64,000 nt of DNA from positions 124,001-188,000 of the forward strand of contig JBFXDD010000004.1 of NCBI GenBank assembly GCA_050181465.1, in the 5' to 3' direction. Shown here piece after piece: positions 36,629 through 45,441 of this stretch. The stretch's first letter is position 1; each line of letters begins with the position of its first letter. The notes under the pieces were generated by a model. The model saw only the letters and a list, made by a program, of their open reading frames with translations. It searched no databases and was not told the origin of the DNA. Origin of the DNA: JACRLW01 sp050181465. GTDB taxonomy: Bacteria; Planctomycetota; UBA1135; UBA2386. A program made the position numbers and the translations under genes.

Positions 36629-38001
36629 GTGACCTCCAGCAAGGGTTCGAGGATCGCATCGATGTTGCCCGCGCCCAGAACGAGCACGACCGCATTCGGC
36701 ATGAGCTGCGCAGCGACCTGGGCCGGCATCTCACTCAGTTCGGCCCCCACGTCCGCGCGCGCGCCGCGCGAACGGATCGCTTCGACCATGCGTGTGGCGG
36801 TCACCGTCTCGATGTCGGTCAACCGCTCGCGAGCCGCGTAGACCTCGGCGACGACCGCGTGATCGGCCTCGGCGAGCACGCTGACGAAGTCGTCCAGGAG
36901 CCGCGACGTACGACTGTGCTGATGAGGCTGAAACACCGCCACGATCGGGCGCGCCGGAAAGCGCCGCCGCGCGGCGCGCAACACCACCTTGATCTCGGCG
37001 GGATGATGCGCGTAGTCGAGGACGACCTGCGTTCCCTTCTTGCCTTCGAACATCTCGAATCGCCGACGCACACCGACGAATGAGCCGAGGCCCACGCATG
37101 CCGTCTCGAGGTCCGCGCCCAGTGAGTCGACCAGTGCCAGGGCCGTCAACGCGTTGTGCACCTGAAACCGGCCCGGCTGCGCGAGTTGCACTCGCGGAAG
37201 CCGCCGTCCGTGCACCATCGGAACGAACGAGAAGCGCCCTAGATCCTCCGCGACATCGGTCGCGCGAAGGTCCGCGAACAGCCCCTGGCCGACCCGCACG
37301 ACGCGCACACCGTCCAACGACTCGCCGACGATGTCGAGCGGCACACTCTCCGAGACGACTACCGTGCCGCCCGGCCGAATGCGCGCAACGAAGCTTCGAT
37401 ACGCCTCGACGAGGTCATCGCGCGTGGGATAGCAGTCGAAGTGATCGTGATCGGCGTTGAGGATCGCGGCACCGAAGGGCCGCAAGTTCAAGAAGGAGCG
37501 ATTGAACTCGCAGGCCTCGACGATGAAGACGTCATCGCCGCCGCCGTAGCCGTTGCCGCCGAGTTCGGGGACTTCACCGCCGATCAAGTGCGAGGGATCG
37601 AGCCCGGCCCCGCGCGCCGCGGCGACCGTCATCGCCGTCGTGGTCGTCTTGCCGTGGGTGCCCGCAATCGCCAGACACCGACGGCCTTCGGACAACCTGC
37701 CGACGGCCTCGGCATACAGCAGTGAAGTGAACCCACGCCGCACGCACTCGCGCACCTCCGGATCCTCCTCCCCCACCGCAGCCGACCGAACGACGTAGCC
37801 CCCATTGCCGGTCAGCAGCTCCGGTCGATGCCCGATCCAGATGTGGATGCCCTCGGCTCGGAGTTCCTCGACGACCTGTCCATCGCTGACGTCGCTGCCG
37901 CTCAACGCGACTCCGAATCGATGCAGCATGCGCGCGAGTCCCGACATGCCTGCGCCGCCGATCCCGATCAGGTGTATGCGTTGGCCGCGTTGTCCGAGCA
38001 T
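36625..38001 (-). CDS. murC: UDP-N-acetylmuramate-L-alanine ligase
   Basis: 458 residues. It adds the first residue, L-Ala, to UDP-MurNAc. Mur-ligase motifs are present: N-terminal HLIGIGGAGMSGLA, P-loop GTHGKTTTTAM, YAHHPAEI, and FQPHQHSRT. It sits between murG (32 bases) and murB (overlap), all in one direction. Confidence 0.97.
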   Translation of the reverse strand: MLGQRGQRIHLIGIGGAGMSGLARMLHRFGVALSGSDVSDGQVVEELRAEGIHIWIGHRPELLTGNGGYVVRSAAVGEEDPEVRECVRRGFTSLLYAEAVGRLSEGRRCLAIAGTHGKTTTTAMTVAAARGAGLDPSHLIGGEVPELGGNGYGGGDDVFIVEACEFNRSFLNLRPFGAAILNADHDHFDCYPTRDDLVEAYRSFVARIRPGGTVVVSESVPLDIVGESLDGVRVVRVGQGLFADLRATDVAEDLGRFSFVPMVHGRRLPRVQLAQPGRFQVHNALTALALVDSLGADLETACVGLGSFVGVRRRFEMFEGKKGTQVVLDYAHHPAEIKVVLRAARRRFPARPIVAVFQPHQHSRTSRLLDDFVSVLAEADHAVVAEVYAARERLTDIETVTATRMVEAIRSRGARADVGAELSEMPAQVAAQLMPNAVVLVLGAGNIDAILEPLLEVT

Positions 38002-38033
38002 CTTGTCAGAGTACCCTGGTCAGTGCACCTTGG

Positions 38034-39095
38034 TCAGAGCACCGTCTGCTCGAGATCGTGGACGATGCGATCACACGCGTCGCCGAGGTCCAGACTGCGC
38101 GCGCACTCTTCCATCAGTCGCAAGCGTTCGGGCGAGCGCAGCAACTGCTGCAGGACTTCCGTGAAGCGCGGGCCGGTCAATTCGTGCTGCTGCAAGACGA
38201 CCGCCGCGCCCGCGCGAGCGAGGACTCGCGCGTTGTGCAACTGCTGCTGATCGCGATGGTGCGGATAGGGCACGATGAGCGCGGCGCGACCGGTCGCGAT
38301 CAACTCCGACACGGTGCAACCGCCACCGCGACAGATGACCAAGTCGGCCGCCGCATACAGTGTCGGCATGTCGAAGGCCAAGGCGCGCACGACGGCATCG
38401 ACTCCGTGATCGACACCGTCGCGGTACCGCGCGCGGACATCGGCCTCATCGCGTGGTCCGCTCAGATGCAGAATCTGCATCGGGCAGCGCTGTTCCAGCA
38501 GCGCGCGTGGTGCGGCCTCGTTCAAGAAGCTCGCACCCTGGCTTCCGCCGGTGACCAGGACCACCGGCAGATCGTCGCGAAGGCCGAGCCGCTGCCGCGC
38601 GACCTGCCGATCGACCAGACTGAAGTCCTTGCGGATCGGCGTGCCGGTGACCAGTGAGTGCGGCACGTCGGCGATCGTCGGCAGACCGAGGTAGACGCGG
38701 CGTGCGAGTCGCGACAACAGTCGATTCGCGCGCCCGGGAACCGCGTTCTGTTCCAGGATCGCGATCGGCAGGCGCAGCGAACGCGCGGCCAAACCTGCCG
38801 CGACCGACGTTCGCCCGCCGGTGCACACGACCGCATCGACGTCCTCCGTCGCAAGCCATCGCCGCGCCTTCATCGTTCCACGGGCCATGGCGACGAGCTG
38901 CCCGACGCCGCGACCGCCCATCTCGAGCGACTGCGCGCGCTGGCCGGCACGCGAGAGCAACTCCGACTCCACGGCGCGACCGGCGGTGAGGAACACCGTG
39001 TCGTAGCCACCGGCACGCAGCGCATCACCGAGGACCAGAGCCGGCCAGAGATGACCGCCGGTTCCGCTGCTGACCAGTCCGACTCGCTTGACCAT
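38034..39095 (-). CDS. murG: Lipid II synthase MurG
   Basis: 353 residues. This GT-B glycosyltransferase adds GlcNAc to lipid I at the inner face of the membrane. The G-loop SSGTGGHLWPAL, the second G-loop GGSQGASFLNE, and the UDP-GlcNAc-binding CRGGGCTVSELIATG are clear. It is separated from the LysM gene by 52 bases. Confidence 0.96.
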   Translation of the reverse strand: MVKRVGLVSSGTGGHLWPALVLGDALRAGGYDTVFLTAGRAVESELLSRAGQRAQSLEMGGRGVGQLVAMARGTMKARRWLATEDVDAVVCTGGRTSVAAGLAARSLRLPIAILEQNAVPGRANRLLSRLARRVYLGLPTIADVPHSLVTGTPIRKDFSLVDRQVARQRLGLRDDLPVVLVTGGSQGASFLNEAAPRALLEQRCPMQILHLSGPRDEADVRARYRDGVDHGVDAVVRALAFDMPTLYAAADLVICRGGGCTVSELIATGRAALIVPYPHHRDQQQLHNARVLARAGAAVVLQQHELTGPRFTEVLQQLLRSPERLRLMEECARSLDLGDACDRIVHDLEQTVL

Positions 39096-39147
39096 GACGT
39101 GCTCCGCGGACGAAGGCGGTGGAACGAACGAAACGAGCGACCCGCGC

Positions 39148-40200
39148 TCAGTTGCGCGGGGGGCTCAGGGCAGGAACGACGATCTCGCGACCGACCGGCA
39201 TGCGACGTGGATCGAGACCGGGATTCGCGTCGAGGATCACCTGCCAACGTTGATCGCTGCCGTAGTAGCGGCGGGAGACGTGAGTGAGCGTCTCGCCCGC
39301 AGCGACCTCGTGAAGAACGGCGCCTGGTGGAAGAGTCGTCGCGCGGCCTTTGGTCGCCTTCGGCTCCGTCGCCACGGCTGCGCCTCGAGCCGGGATCACG
39401 ATCTCGCGGTTGAGCGGCAGTCGGGTCGGATCCAGGCCGGGGTTCGCATCTGCGATCTTGCGCCACTCGCGCTCGGCGCCGAGATACTCGATCGCGAGCG
39501 ACGCGAGCGTGTCACCGGGCACGATCAAGTGCTTGCGCGCACCCTGCGGCAGCGACCTGCTCTCGCCGGATTCCTTGGCGGGGGCAACTTCCTTCCGCGC
39601 CGCCGCCGGAATCACGAGCTCCGTTCCCACTTGGATGCGCCGCGGATCCACACCGGGATTGGCATCGAGGATCTGCTGGAAGTACCGCGCGGAGCCGAGG
39701 TACTGCTGCGCCAGTGACGAGGGCGTGTCGCCCGCGACGATCTTGTGCTTGCGCACTGTGCTCGGCACCGGCAGCGGCGGCGCTGCGATCTTGCCGGACT
39801 CCTCGAGCGCACCGGGATCGACCTTCGGCGTCCGATTCGCGTCGCGATCACTGCCGCCGAGATCGCGGCTCGGCGGGATCGCCACGTCGGGCGTCGCCGG
39901 GTCGACCTTCGGGTCGGTCTTCGGCGGCTGGACCGTACCCGAGGCGTCGGTGAACAGCGCATCGCCGTCCTGGAAGTCGCCGAACACCGGCAGCAGCCGA
40001 TCACTCGGCTTCTCCGCATCCTGCGCGCCGGGTGCCGGGTTGCGACGCGAGTCGCGATCACCGTCACCGTCGACCTTGATGTCTGCGACTTTCAGATCCG
40101 ACCGCGTGTCCGAGCCCGGTTCGCCCATCAGGGCGACACCCAGAATCATCACGATCACGATCACCAGAACGTAGAGCCCGTACTTCTCGAGCTGACCCAT
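39148..40200 (-). CDS. Membrane-anchored protein with three LysM domains
   Basis: 350 residues. A short cytoplasmic N terminus and one membrane helix (LYVLVIVIVMILGVALM) lead to a Pro/Asp-rich linker (30-150), then three LysM domains (KHKIVAGDTPSSLAQQYLG; KHLIVPGDTLASLAIEYLG; LHEVAAGETLTHVSRRYYG), each ending in a DANPG-x-DPRR/TR segment. LysM binds peptidoglycan GlcNAc. GGAGG lies eight bases before the ATG at 40200. Its place between ftsW and murG suggests a role in septal wall synthesis. Confidence 0.88.
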   Translation of the reverse strand: MGQLEKYGLYVLVIVIVMILGVALMGEPGSDTRSDLKVADIKVDGDGDRDSRRNPAPGAQDAEKPSDRLLPVFGDFQDGDALFTDASGTVQPPKTDPKVDPATPDVAIPPSRDLGGSDRDANRTPKVDPGALEESGKIAAPPLPVPSTVRKHKIVAGDTPSSLAQQYLGSARYFQQILDANPGVDPRRIQVGTELVIPAAARKEVAPAKESGESRSLPQGARKHLIVPGDTLASLAIEYLGAEREWRKIADANPGLDPTRLPLNREIVIPARGAAVATEPKATKGRATTLPPGAVLHEVAAGETLTHVSRRYYGSDQRWQVILDANPGLDPRRMPVGREIVVPALSPPRN

Positions 40201-40201
40201 C

Positions 40202-41326
40202 TCATGTCCCTCCAAAGTTCGAATCCGCCCACTGCCCGGACGACTGACCTGTCCGTGCAGCGTTGCCGATCAGTCCCACGAGCCCCAGCGAGGTCATCAG
40301 GTTCGTGCCGCCCGCGCTGACGAAGGGCAGATCGATGCCCTTGGCCGGCGCGAGGCCCGTCGTCACCAACAAGTTGATGACGGCTTGAGCGCAGAGCGCG
40401 AACCCGCTGCCGAATACCAGGTAGCGGTGGAACGGATCAGTGAGTCGGCGCGCGAGGCGGTAGCTGACGACGCCGACCATGAAGAAGGATGCGAGCACGA
40501 TCATGCCGCCGAGGAAACCGAGTTCCTCACCGATGATCGTGAACACGAAGTCGTTGTGGGGTTCGGGCACGAAGCCCATCTTGCGCCAGCCGTGGCCGAT
40601 ACCGGCGCCGGCCAGGCCGCCGCTCTCGATGGCGATCAGACCCTGCGCAACCTGGTAGGGCGGGTCCTCGTTGAGCCAGCGCATGAATCGTTCGACCACG
40701 TAGCCGTGACGACCGACGACCAAGACTGCGAGCGGCACCGCCGCGACGAGGCCGAGGCCGATCCACAGCAGCGAGACTCCCGCAGCGACCGCCATCACGC
40801 CCGCGATCGCGACACAGAGAAGCGCGTTGCCGTTGTCCGGCTGCAGGAACAAGCCGCCGGCGAGGAGGACCGCCGGAGCCATGACCACGAGCAGCCCACG
40901 GCGCAGCTCGCGCATTCGTTCGCCGGCTCCGCCGATCAGCGCCGCGGTGACCACGATCAGCGCGATGCGCGCGAAGTCGACCGGCTGCACGGTCATGCCG
41001 CCGACCGACAGCCAGCGCCGCGCGTGGTTGCGCTCGGTGCCGGCGATGGCGGCGACCCACACCGCGAGCAGCGCGACGCCGAAGATCGGGATCGACCAGC
41101 GTCGCAAGCTCTCGATCGGCAGCATCGAGAAGACCAGGAACAGGACGATCCCGGCGATGAGCTTGGAGCCCTGCGACTGCAGCGCCCGCATCACGCTGTC
41201 CTCGCGCACGCCCTGGATGGAGACGGCCATCACCAGCCCGAGACAGCACAGGCCCGCGACTGCGAACATCAGCCAATCGAGTTCGCGAATGCGCGAACGA
41301 TCGCGGAGGGGTGCGGCGAGACTCAT
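40202..41326 (-). CDS. ftsW: Peptidoglycan polymerase FtsW (SEDS family)
   Basis: 374 residues with about ten membrane segments. SEDS signatures include GIGHGWRKMGFVPEPHNDF, FTIIGEELGFLGG, and the C-terminal GIDLPFVSAGGTNL. FtsW polymerises lipid II at the division site together with a class-B PBP, here the FtsI product encoded upstream. One base separates its stop from the LysM start. Lower doubt: it could be RodA, but the dcw context favours FtsW. Confidence 0.93.
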   Translation of the reverse strand: MSLAAPLRDRSRIRELDWLMFAVAGLCCLGLVMAVSIQGVREDSVMRALQSQGSKLIAGIVLFLVFSMLPIESLRRWSIPIFGVALLAVWVAAIAGTERNHARRWLSVGGMTVQPVDFARIALIVVTAALIGGAGERMRELRRGLLVVMAPAVLLAGGLFLQPDNGNALLCVAIAGVMAVAAGVSLLWIGLGLVAAVPLAVLVVGRHGYVVERFMRWLNEDPPYQVAQGLIAIESGGLAGAGIGHGWRKMGFVPEPHNDFVFTIIGEELGFLGGMIVLASFFMVGVVSYRLARRLTDPFHRYLVFGSGFALCAQAVINLLVTTGLAPAKGIDLPFVSAGGTNLMTSLGLVGLIGNAARTGQSSGQWADSNFGGT

Positions 41327-41344
41327 CGGGGCATCCTCATCGGC

Positions 41345-42460
41345 TCAACGCACCTTGAACAACGCGAGGCTCGCCATCGCGAGTAGACCGCTGATGAGCC
41401 AGAGCCGGACGACGATGCGCGTCTCGGGCACGCCGGCGAACTGGAAGTGATGATGGAAGGGCGCGCAGCGAAAGATCCGCTTCTTGCGCAACCGAAACGA
41501 CGTGACCTGCAGCATGACCGACACCGCCTCGGCGACGAAGACCCCGCCGATGAACAACAGCATCAGTTCGGTGCGCGAGACCAACGCCGCGAAGCCCAAG
41601 GCGCCGCCCAAGGGCAGGCTGCCCACATCGCCCATGAAGACGCGCGCGGGCGGCGCGTTGAACCACAGGAAGCCGCACGAGGCACCGAGGAGCGACCCGA
41701 GCATCACGGTGATCTCCCCGGCTCCAGGCACGTGCGAGACCATCAGATACTCGGAGAAGTCGCTGCGACCGACGAAGTAGCAGATGCCGGCGAAGGCCAA
41801 GGTCGAAGTGATGACGCAGCCGATCGCAAGTCCATCCAACCCGTCGGTCAGGTTGACGGCATTCGCAGTGCCGCTCAGCACGACCGCACCGACGATCACG
41901 AAGGCGATCAATCCCAGGTTCGCGACGCTCTCGCGCAGGAACGGCACGTGCAGCGCCGGTCCGTCCGCACCGCCGAAGCCGAGCGCGTGCATCCACAGTA
42001 CCGCACCGAGCGCACCCAGCGTGAGCAGTCCTTGCTTGCTCCGCTTGCTCAGGCCGTTGCGACCCTGGATCCGCAGCTTGATCCAGTCGTCCAGCAACCC
42101 GACTCCGGCGTACCATGCGATCAGACACAGACCGACGATCGTCCAGCGATTGATGCCGTCGAAGCGACACCACAGGATCGCAGTGACCAGCATCGCGCCG
42201 ATCAGGAAGACCCCGCCCATCGTCGGCGTGCCGCGCTTGTCCTTGTGCAAGTCGCGCAGCGTGCTCGAGTCCGACTTGTCGGTGTTCTCGCCGATCGACC
42301 AACGCCGCAGCGCGGCGATCGAAGCTCCGCCGATGAAGAGCACCAGCAGGAACGCGAACAACGTCGCCGCGACCGTGCGGAACGAGATGTAGCGCAAGAG
42401 CCACATCCCGGGCAGGTCGAAGAGAGGACGATCGCCGTTCCACAACAGTTCGAAGAGCAC
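41345..42460 (-). CDS. mraY: Phospho-N-acetylmuramoyl-pentapeptide transferase
   Basis: 371 residues, ten membrane segments. MraY attaches phospho-MurNAc-pentapeptide to undecaprenyl phosphate to make lipid I. Seen are the Asp-rich DDWIKLRIQGRNGL, NAVNLTDGLDGLAIG, FMGDVGSLPLGG, and the histidine motif APFHHHFQ. It lies one base after murF; murD, normally next, is missing, with ftsW only 18 bases on. Confidence 0.97.
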   Translation of the reverse strand: MLFELLWNGDRPLFDLPGMWLLRYISFRTVAATLFAFLLVLFIGGASIAALRRWSIGENTDKSDSSTLRDLHKDKRGTPTMGGVFLIGAMLVTAILWCRFDGINRWTIVGLCLIAWYAGVGLLDDWIKLRIQGRNGLSKRSKQGLLTLGALGAVLWMHALGFGGADGPALHVPFLRESVANLGLIAFVIVGAVVLSGTANAVNLTDGLDGLAIGCVITSTLAFAGICYFVGRSDFSEYLMVSHVPGAGEITVMLGSLLGASCGFLWFNAPPARVFMGDVGSLPLGGALGFAALVSRTELMLLFIGGVFVAEAVSVMLQVTSFRLRKKRIFRCAPFHHHFQFAGVPETRIVVRLWLISGLLAMASLALFKVR

Positions 42461-42461
42461 G

Positions 42462-43904
42462 TCAGTCGGCGCCCGGCCCCGTGCCGGCTGCGGAGAAACG
42501 CGAGGAGAGATCGTCGACCAGACGATCGAGCGCGGCGGCCCGCGATGCCTTCAGCAACACGGTGTCGCCGGGTTGGCAGAACTCGAGCAAGCAGTCGAGT
42601 GCCTGACCGTGGTCCTCGACCGCGATCACGGCATCCGCTGCCATGCCGGCGTCGCGCGCACCCGCAGCGATGGGTGCGGCGGCCGAACCGACGGTGAGCA
42701 GCAGGTCGGCACGACTCGCGACGACCTCGCGACCGAGCTCGTAGTGCAGCCGCTCGCTGCTCTCGCCGAGCTCGCGCATCTCGCCGAACACCACGACGTG
42801 CCGCGCGGTGCGGGGCAGACTCGCGAGCGCGAGCAAGGCCGCCCGCGCCGAAGCCGGGTTCATGTTGTAGCTGTCGTCCAGGATGCGCAGCCCGCCGACC
42901 TCGCGCGGTTCCAGCCGCCGCGAGCTGTGCGGCAACGCGCCGAGAGCCGCGACCACCGCCCGCACGTCGAGCCCCAGTTCGACCGCCGCAGCAATCGAGA
43001 ACAGCGCGTTGTGCACGTTGTGCGAACCGAGTCGCGGCAGCACCACCGGGATCTCGCCGTTGAGGCGGAAGCTCGTCCCGAGCCCGCTGAAGCCCAGATC
43101 GGTTGCGAACCAATCGGCTTCACTGCCGACCCGAGCCAGCACCTTGCGGCCGGGCAGCTTGCCGGCGATGCGCACGCAGGCCGGGTCATCGCCGTTGAGG
43201 ATCGCGAGCCCGCCGGTGCGGAGGCCGTCGAAGATCGTCGCCTTTTCGCGCTCGACGCCGCGCAGATCCCCGAGGCCGGCAAGATGCGCTTCGCGCACGC
43301 AGGTGAGGATCGCGATGTCGGGTTCCGCGATCGCAGTGAGATTCGAGATCTCCCCCGGTGCGTTGGTGCCGATCTCGATGGCGGCGAAAGCGGTACCACC
43401 GTCGATCGCCAACAAGGAAAGCGGCACGCCGATCTGATTGTTGAACGACTTCGGCGAGGCCACGGTCGCGCCGGCCGTGGCCAGCACGCAACCGAGCATG
43501 TCCTTCGTGCTGGTCTTGCCGCACGAACCCGTAATGCCGACCACCTTCGCGCCGTGACGACGGCGGTGCTCGCGCGCGAGGTCTGCCAGGGCCTTCCCGG
43601 TGTCCTTCACCCGCACGACGAATGCCTTGCCCTCGATGCGTGCGCTGACGGGAACTCGATCGACGACCACGCCCGCCGCGCCGCGCGCCAAGACGTGAGG
43701 GATGAAGTCATGGCCGTCGAACCGATCGCCGACGATGGCCACGAACAGATCACCCGGCTCGAGCGCGCGACTGTCGGTCACCACACGACGCGCGCGGGGA
43801 CCGGAGACGACGACCCGCCCGCCGACCGCGCGCGCCACCGCCGCCGGGGTCATCCAGACCGAGTGGTCCCAGAGCGAAGAATCACTTGGTTCGAAACTCA
43901 CCAT
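42462..43904 (-). CDS. murF: UDP-MurNAc-tripeptide-D-Ala-D-Ala ligase
   Basis: 480 residues. MurF adds D-Ala-D-Ala to complete the pentapeptide precursor. Motifs are P-loop GITGSCGKTSTKDML, LTCVREAHLAGLG, and DDSYNMNPASARAAL (the MurF-specific NxNP). The start at 43904 (MVSFEPSDSSLW) lies two bases after the murE stop. Confidence 0.96.
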   Translation of the reverse strand: MVSFEPSDSSLWDHSVWMTPAAVARAVGGRVVVSGPRARRVVTDSRALEPGDLFVAIVGDRFDGHDFIPHVLARGAAGVVVDRVPVSARIEGKAFVVRVKDTGKALADLAREHRRRHGAKVVGITGSCGKTSTKDMLGCVLATAGATVASPKSFNNQIGVPLSLLAIDGGTAFAAIEIGTNAPGEISNLTAIAEPDIAILTCVREAHLAGLGDLRGVEREKATIFDGLRTGGLAILNGDDPACVRIAGKLPGRKVLARVGSEADWFATDLGFSGLGTSFRLNGEIPVVLPRLGSHNVHNALFSIAAAVELGLDVRAVVAALGALPHSSRRLEPREVGGLRILDDSYNMNPASARAALLALASLPRTARHVVVFGEMRELGESSERLHYELGREVVASRADLLLTVGSAAAPIAAGARDAGMAADAVIAVEDHGQALDCLLEFCQPGDTVLLKASRAAALDRLVDDLSSRFSAAGTGPGAD

Positions 43905-43905
43905 G

Positions 43906-45441
43906 TCATTCGCGCGCGGCCAAGGCCTTCTGCGCCCATTCACGATCGTCGAAGGGGATCACGGAGTCGGCGAGAATCTGGTAGGTCTCGTGACCCTTGC
44001 CGGCGACCAGCACGAACTCGCCGGGGCGCGCGCGACGGATCGCGTCGCCGATCGCAGTAGCGCGGTCAGTGATGCGCGCATACTCGCGAATGCGGACCTC
44101 GCCCGACTCGGCGCAGCCGAGAAGGCCGCGCTCCACCTCGTCGAGAATCGCTTCGGGATCTTCGCTGCGCGGATTGTCGCTGGTGAGGAACACGCGCTCG
44201 GCGCCGACGGCCGCGGCGCGGGCCATCAAGGGGCGCTTGCTGCGATCGCGATCGCCGCCGCACCCGAACACGATGGTGATCGGGCCGTCGCCCAGCGCAC
44301 GCAACGTGGCGCACGCCTTCTCGATCGCATCCGGCGTGTGCGCGTAGTCGACGTAGACCCGCACCCCGCCCTTCTTGCCGACGAGTTCCATCCGGCCGCG
44401 AACCGGCGGTGCGGTCTCGAGGGCATGAGCGATCGAGATCTCCGACACGCCGAGCGCCTGCGCCGTCGCCGCCGCGGCGAGCGCATTCTCGATGTTGTGA
44501 CGACCGGGCAGGGGCAGCCGAACCAGGTGTTCTCCCTGCGGCATCACCAGGCGGAAACTCGTACCTTCGGCATCGCAGCGGATGTCGACGGCGCGCACGG
44601 TAGCGTTCTCGCCCTCGCCGAAGCCGACCACCTTGGTGCCTTGCGGCAAGGCATCCCACATCACCTGCGCGGCCGGCGAATCGAGGTTGAGCACGGCGAG
44701 CCCGCCGGGCCGCAGCGCCGCGAACAGGCGGGCCTTCGCCTGCGCATAGGCGGTCATCGAGCCGTGGTAGTCGAGGTGATCCTGCGTGAGGTTCGTGAAG
44801 ACCGCCGCACGGAATCGAACGCCACGGACCCGCTCCTGCACCAGCGCATGACTGCTCACCTCCATCACACAGCACGGCACTCGACGATCGGCCATCTCGC
44901 GCAGGTAACCGTGCAGACGGACGGGGTCGGGGGTCGTGTGCACGGCGGGGATGCGCCGGCCGTCGAACTCGTAGGCGATCGTGCCGAGCAAACCGGTGGG
45001 CTTGCCGTCGGTCTCCAGCACGTGACGCAGCAGGTGCGTGGTGGTCGTCTTGCCGTTCGTGCCGGTGACACCGATGGTGTCGACCTGCGCGGACGGGTCG
45101 CCGTAGAAGTGGCGTGCGGCGTCGGCCAGCGCCGCGCGCACGTCGCGCACGACGATGACCGGCACTCGCAGGGTCATCGCTCGCTCGCTGACGACCGCGA
45201 GCGCGCCGCGATCGAGCGCTTCGTCGACGTAACGTGCGCCGTCTTCGCGCGTGCCGGGCACGGCGAAGAACAAGGTGCCGGGCACGACCTCACCGCTGTG
45301 GAACGCCAACGCCAGCACCGACTCGTCCGCAACGGAATCGAGTCGGTACGCGCTGATCGGATCCAGCACCGCGAGGAGGTCCCGGAGGTACGAACCGCTC
45401 TGTCGTGGTCGCAGGCCCGAAGGCCATGCAAGCTCTGTCAT
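43906..45441 (-). CDS. murE: UDP-MurNAc-L-Ala-D-Glu ligase for meso-diaminopimelate
   Basis: 511 residues. P-loop GVTGTNGKTTTTHLL, TTPDP, and the carbamylated-lysine region AYAQAKARLF are present. The substrate-selecting motif is SDNPRSEDP (DNPR), the form that recognises meso-diaminopimelate, so the wall is probably of the mDAP type. The start overlaps the ftsI stop (ATGA). Confidence 0.96.
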   Translation of the reverse strand: MTELAWPSGLRPRQSGSYLRDLLAVLDPISAYRLDSVADESVLALAFHSGEVVPGTLFFAVPGTREDGARYVDEALDRGALAVVSERAMTLRVPVIVVRDVRAALADAARHFYGDPSAQVDTIGVTGTNGKTTTTHLLRHVLETDGKPTGLLGTIAYEFDGRRIPAVHTTPDPVRLHGYLREMADRRVPCCVMEVSSHALVQERVRGVRFRAAVFTNLTQDHLDYHGSMTAYAQAKARLFAALRPGGLAVLNLDSPAAQVMWDALPQGTKVVGFGEGENATVRAVDIRCDAEGTSFRLVMPQGEHLVRLPLPGRHNIENALAAAATAQALGVSEISIAHALETAPPVRGRMELVGKKGGVRVYVDYAHTPDAIEKACATLRALGDGPITIVFGCGGDRDRSKRPLMARAAAVGAERVFLTSDNPRSEDPEAILDEVERGLLGCAESGEVRIREYARITDRATAIGDAIRRARPGEFVLVAGKGHETYQILADSVIPFDDREWAQKALAARE

